DNA of 50,223 nucleotides from Allorhizobium undicola ORS 992 = ATCC 700741 (GCF_000621665.1 NZ_JHXQ01000026.1:1-50223); one strand, 5' to 3'; shown: positions 1 through 9,556, counted from the first letter of the stretch. Made by a program: numbers and translations. The notes: generated by a model not told the origin, from the sequence alone.

Positions 1-299
1 ACTGTCTCGAAATTGACAAGAACTCACCTCTCTCACTCCAAAAAGTAAGAGCAGTGTCCTTGCTTCAAAACGTGAAAGGCCTTCTGTCTTCAACGTCAGG
101 GCACAAACCCCAACTCGCAGAAACCGCCGTCCACGTTTCTCTTTCTTCTCTATTCAATTGTCAAATAACAGACACATCAACGTGTCAAAACTCATCCGAA
201 CCAATCCATCCCTGGACCAGTCATACCAACTCGCGTCAGCCGGAAAAATCAGAGACAAACAATCCCGCCGCCAGAAGCGCCGCTGCCGTCGTCTCGTGA
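1..299 (-). promoter_or_regulatory. Untranslated leader resembling that upstream of 16S rRNA
   Basis: This stretch has no credible gene: its short open frames lack ribosome-binding sites and resemble nothing. Read on the minus strand it contains a boxA-like antitermination motif TGTTATTTGACA (159-170), followed by an AGAGAAGAAAGAG tract of the kind I recall from rRNA leaders and spacers of Rhizobiales, and a second TGCTCTTAC (45-53). With the promoter at 306-334 this fits the leader of an rrn operon whose 16S gene would begin just left of position 1. The rRNA itself is not visible, so the call is by pattern and memory only. Confidence 0.5.
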
Positions 300-305
300 A
301 GCGGC

Positions 306-334
306 TTATAAGGCCCCAATACGCCAAACGTCAA
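306..334 (-). promoter_or_regulatory. Strong sigma-70-type promoter, probably of an rRNA operon
   Basis: On the minus strand a -35 box TTGACG (329-334) is separated by exactly 17 bases from a -10 box TTATAA (306-311). A GC-rich GCCGC follows the -10, like the discriminator of stringently controlled rRNA promoters, and AT-rich sequence (335-410) lies upstream like an UP element. The transcript would run left through a long untranslated leader and out of the window. The rRNA assignment rests on the promoter architecture plus the leader; the rRNA gene itself is not in the window. Confidence 0.6.
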
Positions 335-594
335 CAGGGTTTTTTGCCGAATTCCCATTTATTAGGCAAAATGCTGTTTTAATGGACATTTTTCCCTTTT
401 TAGTCGCTATTGTTTTTCGGCATGACCGGCCAGGCTCGATCTTGCGGGCTCCCGACACCATTATGAGCATGAATTCTCATGTTTAGGCCATGCGGCCTGC
501 TCGGTGGTTTCTCTTTGAAAAATCCACAAAATTAGGGTAGGCGCGTCTTACGGTTATCTTAAACCTTTATTCCATGTCCAAGGAGACCGATGCT

Positions 595-1545
595 ATGCGC
601 ATCCTGTCAGACGCCGTTTTCCCTGAACTTCCCAATCATTACCGGGGCAAGGTGCGGGAGAACTACGATCTTCCCGATGGCACGCGCATTATCATCTCCA
701 CTGACCGCCTGAGTGCGTTTGATCGCATACTGGCCTGCATTCCGCATAAGGGCGAGGTTTTGACGCAGACAGCGCGTTACTGGTTTGAGGAAACAAGGGA
801 CATTTGCCCCAACCACGTGGTTGCCTACCCCGATCCCGCCGTCGTCGTCGGGAAACGTCTCGACATTCTGCCAGTGGAAGTGGTGGTTCGCGGCTATCTG
901 GCCGGCACGACGGGCACATCTGTTCTGACGCTTTATAAAAAGGGCCAACGGTCCATGTATGGGCTCAGCCTGCCGGACGGCATGAAAGACAATCAAAAAC
1001 TGCCAAATCCGATTATTACGCCCACCAGCAAGGAATTCGACGGTGGTCACGATGAGCCTTTGACGCCGGATGAGATTATCGGCCGCGGGTTGCTGACGTC
1101 CGGGCAATGGGAAACACTGTCGAGATACGCACTCGCGCTCTTTGCCCGTGGCCAGCAAAAGGCGGCAGAACGTGGCCTGATTCTGGTTGATACCAAGTAT
1201 GAGTTCGGCACCGACGAAAACGGCACCATCATACTTGCCGATGAAATCCACACGCCGGACAGCAGCCGTTACTGGATTGCGGCTTCCTATGCCGAGGCCT
1301 TCGAAAAGGGCGAGCGTCCGCAGAGTTTCGACAAGGATTTCGTGCGTGCCTGGGTGGCCGAACGCTGCGATCCGTATAAAGACGAGATCCCTGCCATTCC
1401 GCAGGACCTTATCGAAGCGACCTCGAAGGTCTATATTCAGGCTTATGAAGCCATTACCGGCCAGACCTTCGTGCCGGATCTTGGCGAGGCAAGCCCGCTT
1501 GAACGGGTCCGGAAGAATGTGTTCAGTTATCTGAACCAGAAATAG
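595..1545 (+). CDS. purC: Phosphoribosylaminoimidazole-succinocarboxamide synthase (SAICAR synthetase)
   Basis: Joins aspartate to CAIR with ATP in de novo purine synthesis, in the cytoplasm. The protein carries the family hallmarks near its start ([21 protein letters not shown]) and the VRGYLAGT segment. I start it at 595 (316 residues): AAGGAG at 580-585 lies nine bases before that ATG, while an ATG at 574 would place this Shine-Dalgarno inside the gene. At about 316 residues it is the long form of the family; many alphaproteobacteria also carry a short (~250 residue) form next to purS/purQ, so this may be a second copy. It stands 10 bases upstream of the TetR gene, with no functional link evident. 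Confidence 0.93.
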   Translation: MRILSDAVFPELPNHYRGKVRENYDLPDGTRIIISTDRLSAFDRILACIPHKGEVLTQTARYWFEETRDICPNHVVAYPDPAVVVGKRLDILPVEVVVRGYLAGTTGTSVLTLYKKGQRSMYGLSLPDGMKDNQKLPNPIITPTSKEFDGGHDEPLTPDEIIGRGLLTSGQWETLSRYALALFARGQQKAAERGLILVDTKYEFGTDENGTIILADEIHTPDSSRYWIAASYAEAFEKGERPQSFDKDFVRAWVAERCDPYKDEIPAIPQDLIEATSKVYIQAYEAITGQTFVPDLGEASPLERVRKNVFSYLNQK

Positions 1546-1555
1546 GCAACGGGCG

Positions 1556-2218
1556 ATGAAACCTGGCGCGCAATCAAAAACCTGCGGCAAGGGCTGCAAC
1601 GGAGGCGATGAGAAGCCGCGGCGTTCGCGCCGTCCGGCCGAGCAGACGCGGCAGGACATTTTGCAAACAGCGGAAAACCTGTTTCGCGACCGGGGCTATC
1701 AACAGGTTGCCATGGCCGATATTGCCGCGCAGCTCGGAATGTCGCCTGCCAATGTGTTCAAGCACTTCCATTCCAAGGGCGCGCTCGTGGATGCCATTGC
1801 CTGCGCCCAGATCGACGACATGATGGGTACGCTGGATGGAATTGAAACCCTTCCAAACCCGCAACAGAAACTGCATGAGGTGGCCGAGCGTCTTCTTCGC
1901 GCGCTGCTCCAGCATGTTACCGAAAACCCCCACGTTTTCGAGATGATCGTACTGTGCTCCGATCCTTCCCGCATGGCCGGGGCCTTCTACCGTCACAAAT
2001 TAGGAAAGGCCCTGGAGATCATCATAGAAGAAGGGCACCGCGACGGTATTTTTCACGTAAAGGACGCAGCCCACACCGCCTCGGTTGTCACGACGGCTCT
2101 CGGCGGTGTTCTCAACCCCTTGGCGGTGTGCCAGGAAGGGTCTGACATTCTATATTCACGCTGCCGTGATCTTGTGGTTCTCGTGATTGCGGCACTGCAA
2201 AATCCGCTTGCCAAGTGA
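1556..2218 (+). CDS. TetR/AcrR-family transcriptional repressor of the efflux operon
   Basis: A 220-residue regulator. After a basic tail of about 25 residues comes the TetR N-terminal domain: a first helix (RQDILQTAENLFRDRGY) and a helix-turn-helix around residues 55-80 (MADIAAQLGMSPANVFKHF). The rest is the variable ligand-binding domain. It lies directly upstream of, and in the same direction as, the RND efflux genes, an order typical of local efflux repressors such as Brucella BepR, although I cannot show orthology. The only ATG that keeps the full HTH is at 1556 and its ribosome site is weak, so expression may depend on read-through from purC. Confidence 0.88.
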   Translation: MKPGAQSKTCGKGCNGGDEKPRRSRRPAEQTRQDILQTAENLFRDRGYQQVAMADIAAQLGMSPANVFKHFHSKGALVDAIACAQIDDMMGTLDGIETLPNPQQKLHEVAERLLRALLQHVTENPHVFEMIVLCSDPSRMAGAFYRHKLGKALEIIIEEGHRDGIFHVKDAAHTASVVTTALGGVLNPLAVCQEGSDILYSRCRDLVVLVIAALQNPLAK

Positions 2219-2270
2219 TGATTTCTAGCATACGTCACAAGCTGGATGGCAAGCGCGTTTCCATGCCCGA

Positions 2271-2310
2271 TTGTCAAAAAATAATTTCGATTCCGGTAAT
2301 ATATACGGGA
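2271..2310 (+). promoter_or_regulatory. Putative promoter and TetR operator of the efflux genes
   Basis: The 313-base gap between the TetR gene and the adaptor gene holds a -35-like TTGTCA (2271-2276) and, overlapping the expected -10 region, an imperfect inverted repeat TCCGGTA-ATATA-TACGGGA (2292-2310, one mismatch per arm). Its size and position suit a TetR operator blocking the promoter. The rest of the gap shows no gene. Confidence 0.35.
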
Positions 2311-2531
2311 TATTGTAACTGCGCGTCTGTCGGCCGGGCCTTTTACCCGGCTGCGGCGTGGGCATAGCAAGTTCGACACGGCACCCGATGGCGAGGATGT
2401 ATTCGCTGGTGCGCCGTGCATTTCACCGGGCGTTTCCGTGGGAAGCGGAAACGCTTTCATGAATCGCGACAGCCCGCACTGGCCTGTTCGTGATTTGGCG
2501 CAGCACACTGAACGGAGCCAGGACGAAGCAC

Positions 2532-3758
2532 ATGTCCAGAAAACTCACCCTGATATCTCTTCTCGCCCTGACCGCCTTGACTGCCGTCGGGTGCAGCGAC
2601 CAGGGAAAACAGCAGGGCAATGCCGGTGGCGCAGGTGCGCCTGGCGCTGGCGGGCAGCGTCCCCCAAGCCCCGTTAGCGTCGTCGTCATGCAGAAGTCGG
2701 AGCAACCCCTCACAACGGTTCTCTCCGGACGTGCAGATGCCTTTCAGTCGGCTCAGATCCGGCCACGTGTCGGCGGCGTGATCAAGCAGATCGCCGTGAA
2801 GGAAGGAAGCTTCGTCAAGGCTGGCGACATTCTCTACAAGATCGACGACGATACCTATCAGGCCTCGCTGGCGGAAGCACAGGCCGCCCTTGAAAAGGCT
2901 GAGGTCAGCGTGCCGGCCGCAGAAACCAACCTTCAGCGTTACGAGCGCCTCGCCAATACCGGCGCCTCGCAGAAGGACTATGAAGACGCCCGCACCACGC
3001 TGTTACAGGCCAAGGCTTCCGTCGCTGAGGCGAAAGCAACCCTTCAGACCGCGCAGATCAATCTCGACCTGACCTCGGTGCGGGCGCCCTTCGACGGCGT
3101 GACCTCCGCAACCAGCTATTCGGTCGGCAACGTGGTCACGGCAAGCCAGACCGATGCGCTGATGACCCTGCGCCAGATCAATCCGATCTATATCCAGCTC
3201 AACGAATCCAGCGTTAATTTGCTGCGCCTTCAAGCTGCGATCAAGGCCGGCAAGCTCGAACGCAAGGACGGCGATGCAACCACCGACATCCGGCTGACGC
3301 TGGAAGACGGGTCGGACTATGCCCATCCCGGCAAGCTCGACATGTCGGAAATGGCTGTCAGCACCACGACCGGCACGGTTTCCATCCGCACACTTTTCGA
3401 TAATCCCGACAATGTCATCCTGCCGGGCGCCTATGTGCGCGCCACCATCACGGTTGGCAAGGAAACGGGTTATCTCATTCCCCAGCGTGCCGCTGGCCGC
3501 AATGCCAATGGCGAGTTGACCGCCAAATTCGTTACTGCCGAAAACAAGGTTGAAACGCGCACGTTCCGCAGCAGCCAGCTTTCCGGCAATAACTGGCTGG
3601 TGACGGAAGGCGTCAATGACGGCGACAAGCTGATCGTGGACGGCTTCCAGTGGATCGCCGACAGTGTCACCGTCAATCCCGTTCCTGCGGAAATCGATGC
3701 CAAGGGCTTCGTGATCCCGAAGCAGGGCGAGGCAACCGCTCCGGCGCCGAAATCATGA
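2532..3758 (+). CDS. RND efflux periplasmic adaptor (membrane fusion lipoprotein)
   Basis: Links an RND pump to an outer-membrane channel in a tripartite drug-efflux complex. From the ATG at 2532 (AGGA eight bases upstream) it is 408 residues. It opens with a lipoprotein signal ending in TAVGC, with Cys21 the predicted lipidated residue, then a glycine/proline-rich linker, the first half of the lipoyl domain (IRPRVGGVIKQIAVKEGSFV), an alpha-helical hairpin rich in Ala/Glu, the second lipoyl half and the beta-barrel. This is the AcrA/MexA family. An in-frame GTG at 2490 would add residues before the signal peptide and is unlikely. Confidence 0.93.
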   Translation: MSRKLTLISLLALTALTAVGCSDQGKQQGNAGGAGAPGAGGQRPPSPVSVVVMQKSEQPLTTVLSGRADAFQSAQIRPRVGGVIKQIAVKEGSFVKAGDILYKIDDDTYQASLAEAQAALEKAEVSVPAAETNLQRYERLANTGASQKDYEDARTTLLQAKASVAEAKATLQTAQINLDLTSVRAPFDGVTSATSYSVGNVVTASQTDALMTLRQINPIYIQLNESSVNLLRLQAAIKAGKLERKDGDATTDIRLTLEDGSDYAHPGKLDMSEMAVSTTTGTVSIRTLFDNPDNVILPGAYVRATITVGKETGYLIPQRAAGRNANGELTAKFVTAENKVETRTFRSSQLSGNNWLVTEGVNDGDKLIVDGFQWIADSVTVNPVPAEIDAKGFVIPKQGEATAPAPKS

Positions 3759-3802
3759 TGTCACATGACATGCTCGGCAACATCGTGATCAGGAACTAGT
3801 CC

Positions 3803-6800
3803 ATGGCCAAATTCTTCATTCGGCGGCCGATCTTCGCGTGGGTCATCGCCATCGTCATCATGCTGAGCGGCGCGCTCGCCATCAAGACGCTCTCGATTTC
3901 GCAATATCCCGAAATCGCGCCTCCGACGGTGCGCATCAGCGCGACCTATACCGGCGCCAGCGCCGATACCGTGCGAAAGACCGTGACACAAATCATCGAA
4001 GACGGCATGACAGGCCTCGATGGCCTGACCTACATGACGTCGTCGTCCGCGACCGGCTCATCGAGCATCACGCTGACCTTCGACAACAGCGTCAATGCCG
4101 ATATTGCCCAGGTGCAGGTGCAGAACAAGCTGCAACTCGTCACCTCGCAATTGCCATCCGTGGTTCAGACGCTTGGCATCGAAGTCACCAAATCCACCTC
4201 CAGTATTCTTCTGGTCGGCGCGCTGGTGTCTACCGATAACAAGCGCTCCTCCGCCGATCTCGGCGATATTTTCTCCACGCAGATCCAGGATCAGGTGAAG
4301 CGTCTTGCAGGCGTCGGTTCCATCAACTCCTTCGGTTCGGCCTACGCCATGCGTGTCTGGCTCGATCCGTTCAAGCTGAAGAAATTCTCGCTCACCCCCT
4401 CCGACGTGACCTCCGCCATCGAGGCGCAGAATACACAGGTTTCGGTGGGTTCCGTCGGCGGTCTTCCTGCCGCCGAAGGCCAGCAGATCAACGTGACGAT
4501 GACGGCGCAGAGCCAGCTCAGCACCGTTTCCGATTTCGAGCGCATCATCCTCAAGGTCGATACCAGCGGTGCGAATGTACGTCTGAGCGACGTGGCACGG
4601 GTGGAAATCGGCCAGGCGACCTATTCGACGGAATCGCGCTCCAACCGCCAGCCGGCATCCGGCTTCGCGGTCAACCTTGCCACCGGCGCGAACGCCCTGG
4701 ATACGGCAGCCCTCGTCAAGGCGAAGCTTGCCCAGATCGCACCTTCCCTGCCGCAGAACATCAAGATCATCTATCCTTACGACACCACGCCCTTCGTCTC
4801 GCTATCGATCGAAAAGGTCGTACACACGCTGATCGAAGCCATCGTGCTGGTTTTCGTGGTCCTGTTGATCTTCCTGCAAAACCTGCGGGCCACGTTCATC
4901 CCGATGATCGCGGTTCCGGTCGTTCTGCTCGGCACCTTCGGCATTCTGGCCATCACGGGCTATTCCATCAATACACTCACCATGTTCGCCATGGTGCTGG
5001 CCATCGGCCTGCTCGTGGACGATGCCATCGTCGTGGTTGAAAACGTCGAGCGCATCATGGCCGAGGAGCATCTGGAGCCCCTGGAGGCCACGGAAAAATC
5101 CATGGGCGAGATCACCGGCGCAATCGTCGGCATCGCGCTCGTGCTGACGGCCGTGTTCATTCCCATGGCCTTCTTCGGTGGCTCCACCGGCATCATCTAC
5201 CGTCAGTTCTCCGTCACCATCGTTTCGGCCATGCTGCTTTCGGCGCTGGTTGCCATCGTGCTGACGCCAGCACTGTGCGCAACGATGCTGAAGCCGATCG
5301 ACCATCACAAGAAGGGTCGCGGTCTCGGCGCATGGTTCAACCGCAATTTCGACCGGACGACAAACGGCTATGTCGGCTCGGTCGGCTATCTTCTGAAGCG
5401 TCCGCTGCGCGTCATGCTGGTCTTTGCGCTGGTTATCGTCGGTTGCGGCTGGTTCTTCACCCGCCTGCCCTCCTCCTTCCTGCCGCAGGAAGACCAGGGC
5501 GTGCTGATGACCATCATCCAGCTGCCGAACAGCTCGACCAGCGCCCAGACGGCCAAGGTCATCGAGAAGGTGGAAAACTACTATCTCGACAAGGAAAAGG
5601 ACACGATCGAAAGCGTTTTTGCCGTCAACGGCTTCAGCTTTGCAGGCAGTGGCCAGGGCTATGCGCTGGTCTTTGCCAAGCTGAAGGATTTCGATCTGCG
5701 CAAATCGCCCAACCTTGCCGCCGGTGCCATCGTGCAGCGCGCCATGGGCTATTTCTTCACCATCCGCGAAGCTCAGGTCTTCCCGATCCTGCCTCCGCCC
5801 ATCCAGGGCATGGGCAGCTCCAGCGGCTTCTCCATGTATCTGGTCGATAACGGCAACCATGGCAGCGAAGCGCTCGTCAATGCCGCCAACCAGCTGATCC
5901 AGCAGGCCAATGCCAGCGGCGTGATTTCCTCCATGCGCGCCAATGACCGCAATCAGGAAAGCCAGGTCAAGCTGATGCTGGACCAGGAAAAGCTGCGCGC
6001 CATGGGCGTGAGCATTTCCGATGCCAACTCCATGCTGACCACGATCTTCGCCGGCAGCCAGGTCAACGACTTCACCTTGAACAACAAGATCAAGAAGGTC
6101 TATGTTCAGGCGGACGCGCCCTACCGGATGCAGGCTGAAGATCTGAAATACTGGTATATCGACAATTCCGATAATGAAATGGTGCCCTTCACCTCCTTCA
6201 CCGATGCGAAGTGGGTCAACGGTCTGCCATCGATCTCGGCTTTCAATGCGGTGAACGCCTTCTCCATCGACGGGTCGGCGGCGCCGGGTGTCTCCTCCGG
6301 CGATGCCATGAACAAGGTCGAGGAACTGGTATCGAAAATGGGCGGCGGCTATAGCGTGGCCTGGACGGGCATTTCCTATCAGGAGCGGCTCTCGGGTTCG
6401 CAGGCGCCACTGCTCTATGCGCTTTCGGTTCTCATCGTCTTCCTGTGCCTTTCGGCCCTTTACGAAAGCTGGTCCATCCCCTTCTCGGTCATCATGGCCG
6501 TACCGGTGGGTGTTTTGGGCGCGTTGCTTGCCGCACATTTTCTCGGCCAGTCCAACGACGTCTATTTCAAGGTGGGCCTGCTGACGACCATTGGTCTTGC
6601 GGCGAAAAACGCGATCCTGATCGTGGAATTCGCCAAGGAGCGGCAGGAACATGGCCTCGGCATAATGGAGGCGACACTTCAGGCGGCGCGTCTTCGCCTT
6701 CGCCCGATCATCATGACCTCGCTTGCCTTCATTCTCGGTGTCGTGCCGCTGGCCATTGCCACGGGTGCCGGCTCCGCCGCACAGAATGCCATCGGTATCG

Positions 6801-6916
6801 GCGTTCTGGGTGGTATGCTTTCTGCAACACTGCTTGGAATTTTCTTCGTCCCCTCGTTCTTTGTGATTATTCGCAAGCTTTCAAGCCGGGGAAAAGCCAA
6901 GCAGGGCCTGTCCTAA
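3803..6916 (+). CDS. RND efflux pump, hydrophobe/amphiphile (HAE1) family
   Basis: Inner-membrane proton-driven drug exporter of 1037 residues, the usual AcrB/MexB size. It starts with FIRRPIFAWVIAIVIML (first membrane helix) and has two large periplasmic loops and twelve predicted membrane segments. The proton-relay aspartate pair is present at residues 406-407 (GLLVDDAIVVVENVER), and the matching lysine lies in GLAAKNAILIVEFAKE in the second half. It follows the adaptor gene by 44 bases with AGGA before the ATG. Substrates cannot be read from sequence. Confidence 0.95.
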   Translation: MAKFFIRRPIFAWVIAIVIMLSGALAIKTLSISQYPEIAPPTVRISATYTGASADTVRKTVTQIIEDGMTGLDGLTYMTSSSATGSSSITLTFDNSVNADIAQVQVQNKLQLVTSQLPSVVQTLGIEVTKSTSSILLVGALVSTDNKRSSADLGDIFSTQIQDQVKRLAGVGSINSFGSAYAMRVWLDPFKLKKFSLTPSDVTSAIEAQNTQVSVGSVGGLPAAEGQQINVTMTAQSQLSTVSDFERIILKVDTSGANVRLSDVARVEIGQATYSTESRSNRQPASGFAVNLATGANALDTAALVKAKLAQIAPSLPQNIKIIYPYDTTPFVSLSIEKVVHTLIEAIVLVFVVLLIFLQNLRATFIPMIAVPVVLLGTFGILAITGYSINTLTMFAMVLAIGLLVDDAIVVVENVERIMAEEHLEPLEATEKSMGEITGAIVGIALVLTAVFIPMAFFGGSTGIIYRQFSVTIVSAMLLSALVAIVLTPALCATMLKPIDHHKKGRGLGAWFNRNFDRTTNGYVGSVGYLLKRPLRVMLVFALVIVGCGWFFTRLPSSFLPQEDQGVLMTIIQLPNSSTSAQTAKVIEKVENYYLDKEKDTIESVFAVNGFSFAGSGQGYALVFAKLKDFDLRKSPNLAAGAIVQRAMGYFFTIREAQVFPILPPPIQGMGSSSGFSMYLVDNGNHGSEALVNAANQLIQQANASGVISSMRANDRNQESQVKLMLDQEKLRAMGVSISDANSMLTTIFAGSQVNDFTLNNKIKKVYVQADAPYRMQAEDLKYWYIDNSDNEMVPFTSFTDAKWVNGLPSISAFNAVNAFSIDGSAAPGVSSGDAMNKVEELVSKMGGGYSVAWTGISYQERLSGSQAPLLYALSVLIVFLCLSALYESWSIPFSVIMAVPVGVLGALLAAHFLGQSNDVYFKVGLLTTIGLAAKNAILIVEFAKERQEHGLGIMEATLQAARLRLRPIIMTSLAFILGVVPLAIATGAGSAAQNAIGIGVLGGMLSATLLGIFFVPSFFVIIRKLSSRGKAKQGLS

Positions 6917-6944
6917 TGCAGGGAAACCCGCTAGGTTAAGAAAT

Positions 6945-6974
6945 CATTGCCGCGCCCGGGAGGACGCGGCAATG
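6945..6974 (+). other. Intergenic hairpin between pump and channel genes
   Basis: A perfect ten-base stem, CATTGCCGCG paired with CGCGGCAATG, around a ten-base loop in the 130-base gap between the pump and outer-membrane channel genes. No run of T follows, so it is more likely an mRNA-processing or attenuation hairpin than a simple terminator. Confidence 0.45.
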
Positions 6975-7046
6975 TCGTGATTGCGTCGGCGGACCGGGCA
7001 TGAAGGCCGTTCTCCGCCTTTCAGATGGAAGATAGGGAATTACGAA

Positions 7047-8516
7047 ATGGTCTCCGTACGCATAGCAGCACCTCTCGCCATGCTGTTTCTGTCGGGCTGC
7101 GTCATGGGCCCGGAGCATACTCCTCCCCAGACTGCACTTCCGATCAAATTCAGCGAAGGCGGAAAAGAGTCAGCCGGTGACATTTCAACCGTCAAATGGT
7201 GGAGCGCTTTCAACGATCCCAAGCTGGACAAGCTGGTGGATCGCGGCATCGAGCAGAATCTCAGCGTGCTTCAGGCGCTTGAAGCCATCGAACAATCGCG
7301 TGCAGCCGTTGTTTCAGCCGGTGCAGGCGGCCTGCCGAGCCTCAGCCTGTCGGCCGACCACACGCAGAGCCAGACGAATGGCGGCTTCTCTTCCACGCCG
7401 CGCACGGCAAGCACCAGCGGTACGGTCACGGCCTCCTGGCTTCTCGACCTTTGGGGCGAATATCGCCGGTCCAAGCAGGCGGCCAAGGCCGAGCTGGATG
7501 GCGCCTATGATTCGGTCGATACTGCGCGCCTGACGCTGCTGAGCGACCTCGTCACCAACTATATCAATATGCGTTACTATCAGGCGCTGATCTCGATCTC
7601 CAACGACGCCGTGAAGTCGCGCCGCGAGACGCTGTCGCTGACCAAGCTCCAGCTCGATGCCGGCGCGGCATCGCGTCTTGACGTGGTTCAGGCAGAAGGT
7701 CTGGTCAACTCGACGCTGGCCAACCTCCCCGGCTACGAGGCCAACGCCTATAACAATGCCTACAAGATTTCGCTTTTGCTTGGCCTGCCAGCCTCGGCCC
7801 TTCTGGACGACCTGAAAAAGCCCGGCGGCCAGCCGATGGCGCGCAGCAAACCGATCACCGGCATTCCGGCCGACCTGATCCGCAACCGTCCAGACGTGCG
7901 CAAGGCCGAAAGAACGCTTGCCGCCGCCGTCTACGACATCGGCGTTGCCAAGGCCAAGCTTCTGCCCAGCCTGACGCTGAGCGGCGCGATATCGCCTTCC
8001 TATCTGCATCGCAGCAATCTTGCCGGAACGTCCAACAGCTGGTCCTTCGGCCCGTCCATCAACCTGCCGATCTTCGATGGCGGCGCGCTGCGCGCCAACG
8101 TCAAGAGCGCCGAGTCGGTTGCCCGCCAGAGCTATCTGGCCTGGAAGCAGACCGTGCTGACCGCCGTTCAGGAAGTGGAATCGGCCTTGGCCGCCTATAA
8201 TCGCGACGCACGCGCCGTTGCTGCCAGCCGCAAATATGTGAAGTCCTATCAGGAGGCGCTGAGCCTCTCGACGGCATCCTACAAGGATGGCGCCTCCTCG
8301 CTGCTCGACGTTCTCGACGCGCAGCGCTCGCTGATCACCGCGCAGGAAAGCCTTGCCTCGGCGATCCAGCAGATGGCTGCGGATTTCGTGTCGCTGAATG
8401 TGGCGATCGGCGGCGGCTATGCCTTCAACGGCTCGGTGGAATCGGTTCTGGCCCGCACCCAACCGGCACAGGTGCCGGGCGTTGGCCCGACCCGCGTGGC
8501 GGCCGCTCAGAAGTAA
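7047..8516 (+). CDS. Outer-membrane efflux lipoprotein (NodT/OprM type)
   Basis: Outer-membrane channel of a tripartite efflux system; 489 residues from the ATG at 7047. A lipoprotein signal peptide ends in LFLSGC, and the mature protein opens with a GPEHTPP segment typical of the OprM/NodT lipoprotein branch. Two repeats of the TolC fold (outer membrane efflux protein domain) are seen, including IPADLIRNRPDVRKAER and the LLDVLDAQRSL region of the second repeat. Third gene of the efflux operon. In Brucella the described Bep pumps share a TolC-like channel encoded elsewhere, so a dedicated channel here is noteworthy. Confidence 0.92.
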   Translation: MVSVRIAAPLAMLFLSGCVMGPEHTPPQTALPIKFSEGGKESAGDISTVKWWSAFNDPKLDKLVDRGIEQNLSVLQALEAIEQSRAAVVSAGAGGLPSLSLSADHTQSQTNGGFSSTPRTASTSGTVTASWLLDLWGEYRRSKQAAKAELDGAYDSVDTARLTLLSDLVTNYINMRYYQALISISNDAVKSRRETLSLTKLQLDAGAASRLDVVQAEGLVNSTLANLPGYEANAYNNAYKISLLLGLPASALLDDLKKPGGQPMARSKPITGIPADLIRNRPDVRKAERTLAAAVYDIGVAKAKLLPSLTLSGAISPSYLHRSNLAGTSNSWSFGPSINLPIFDGGALRANVKSAESVARQSYLAWKQTVLTAVQEVESALAAYNRDARAVAASRKYVKSYQEALSLSTASYKDGASSLLDVLDAQRSLITAQESLASAIQQMAADFVSLNVAIGGGYAFNGSVESVLARTQPAQVPGVGPTRVAAAQK

Positions 8517-8538
8517 ACAGAACAGCGCTTCAAACAAA

Positions 8539-8567
8539 ACCCCGGCCATCGCGTCGGGGTTTTTCTT
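8539..8567 (+). terminator. Rho-independent terminator of the efflux operon
   Basis: ACCCCG (8539-8544) pairs with CGGGGT (8555-8560) around a ten-base loop, followed by TTTTCTTT, 22 bases after the channel gene's stop. Confidence 0.75.
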
Positions 8568-8656
8568 TATATCACCATGACCGCGAAGACTTTACAGTGC
8601 CGTATTCTCGATAAAACGCTAAAATGACCGCCGAAGGCTTATGCAGCAGCTCGGCA

Positions 8657-9523
8657 TCAGAAGGTCGGCGGCGTGTTGATCCAGATTGCAACCGTTTCAC
8701 CATCGGCCGTGTTGCGCCAGGAATGGGGTCTCCGGCTTTCGAAATAGAAGCTGTCTCCAGCATCCAGCGTGAAGAACTGGTCGCCATCCAGCACGATTTC
8801 CATGCTGCCCGCCAGCACGTGGATGAATTCCTCTCCCTCGTGTTGATAGGCCCCTTCGCTGGAGGCGCCCGGAGCGAGCTGGAACCGATGGCATTCCATC
8901 TGGTTCCGCCCTTCGGACAGCACCTGCACCACCACCCCGGACGATGTCGCGGGCCAGGCCGGCCAGTGGCCGGAGCGAATGAGCGACTGGCTGTTTTCGC
9001 GCATCTCCTGCCCGCTCAAGGCCGCGATGGTCGTGCCAAAGTGGCGGGCCAGTTCATGCAGGGCGGGAAGCGAAAGTCCCTGCGACGTCCGCTCGAAAGT
9101 GGACAGCAGTGAGACGGCAATGCCGGTTGCACCGGCCACCACATCGAGGGTCTGGCCCGCTTCACGGCGCAAATGGCGGATTTTGATCCCAATCGATTGT
9201 GCGGACTTCTCCCGTTGAGAGCGCAAGTCTTTTGCCGGACGCCGCTTTTCCCCGCCCTGGCGCCGCGCGGATGGTAAAGCCGACAGGCTGTCCAAGGCGC
9301 TTTTCTCCAGCGTCTCCCGGATTGCTGCCGGATTGAGCCCTTTTTCCGTGCGCATCCAGCTGATCTGCTTCAGCCGTTCCACGTGCTGTCCATCGTAAAG
9401 CCTCTGGCCAGACGAGGTGCGATGCGGCTCGATCAGGCCATAGCCCTCCCACAGCCGCAGCGTGGAGGGAGATACCCCTGCCATGCGGGCCGCTTCCGCG
9501 ATTTTGTAGCGAATGTCGTTCAT
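8657..9523 (-). CDS. MerR-XRE-cupin three-domain transcriptional regulator
   Basis: A 288-residue regulator joining three domains. Residues 5-75 are a MerR-type winged HTH (KIAEAARMAGVSPSTLRLWE). Residues 112-168 are an XRE/lambda-repressor-type HTH (IRHLRREAGQTLDVVA, then GIAVSLLSTFER). Residues 200-285 are a cupin_2 sensor (YQHEGEEFIHVLAGSMEIVL, DAGDSFYF). XRE-cupin proteins such as PuuR control putrescine/GABA genes, and this gene diverges from gabT-gabD, so I infer control of GABA or polyamine catabolism. Having two different DNA-binding domains in one chain is unusual. The start is an ATG ahead of the repeat at 9557. Confidence 0.88.
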   Translation of the reverse strand: MNDIRYKIAEAARMAGVSPSTLRLWEGYGLIEPHRTSSGQRLYDGQHVERLKQISWMRTEKGLNPAAIRETLEKSALDSLSALPSARRQGGEKRRPAKDLRSQREKSAQSIGIKIRHLRREAGQTLDVVAGATGIAVSLLSTFERTSQGLSLPALHELARHFGTTIAALSGQEMRENSQSLIRSGHWPAWPATSSGVVVQVLSEGRNQMECHRFQLAPGASSEGAYQHEGEEFIHVLAGSMEIVLDGDQFFTLDAGDSFYFESRRPHSWRNTADGETVAIWINTPPTF

Positions 9524-9556
9524 GCGCTCTTCTTATACCAAGCCTCGAAGATGCTA

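Noticed and set aside
54..382. Two overlapping short open frames (about 75-80 codons) at the left end
   Set aside because: No ribosome-binding sites, no family resemblance, and the region fits an rRNA leader on the other strand.
4802..6652. 616-codon open frame opposite the RND pump gene
   Set aside because: Low-complexity His/Asp/Gly-rich product, entirely antisense to a well-supported gene; a shadow of GC-rich codon use.
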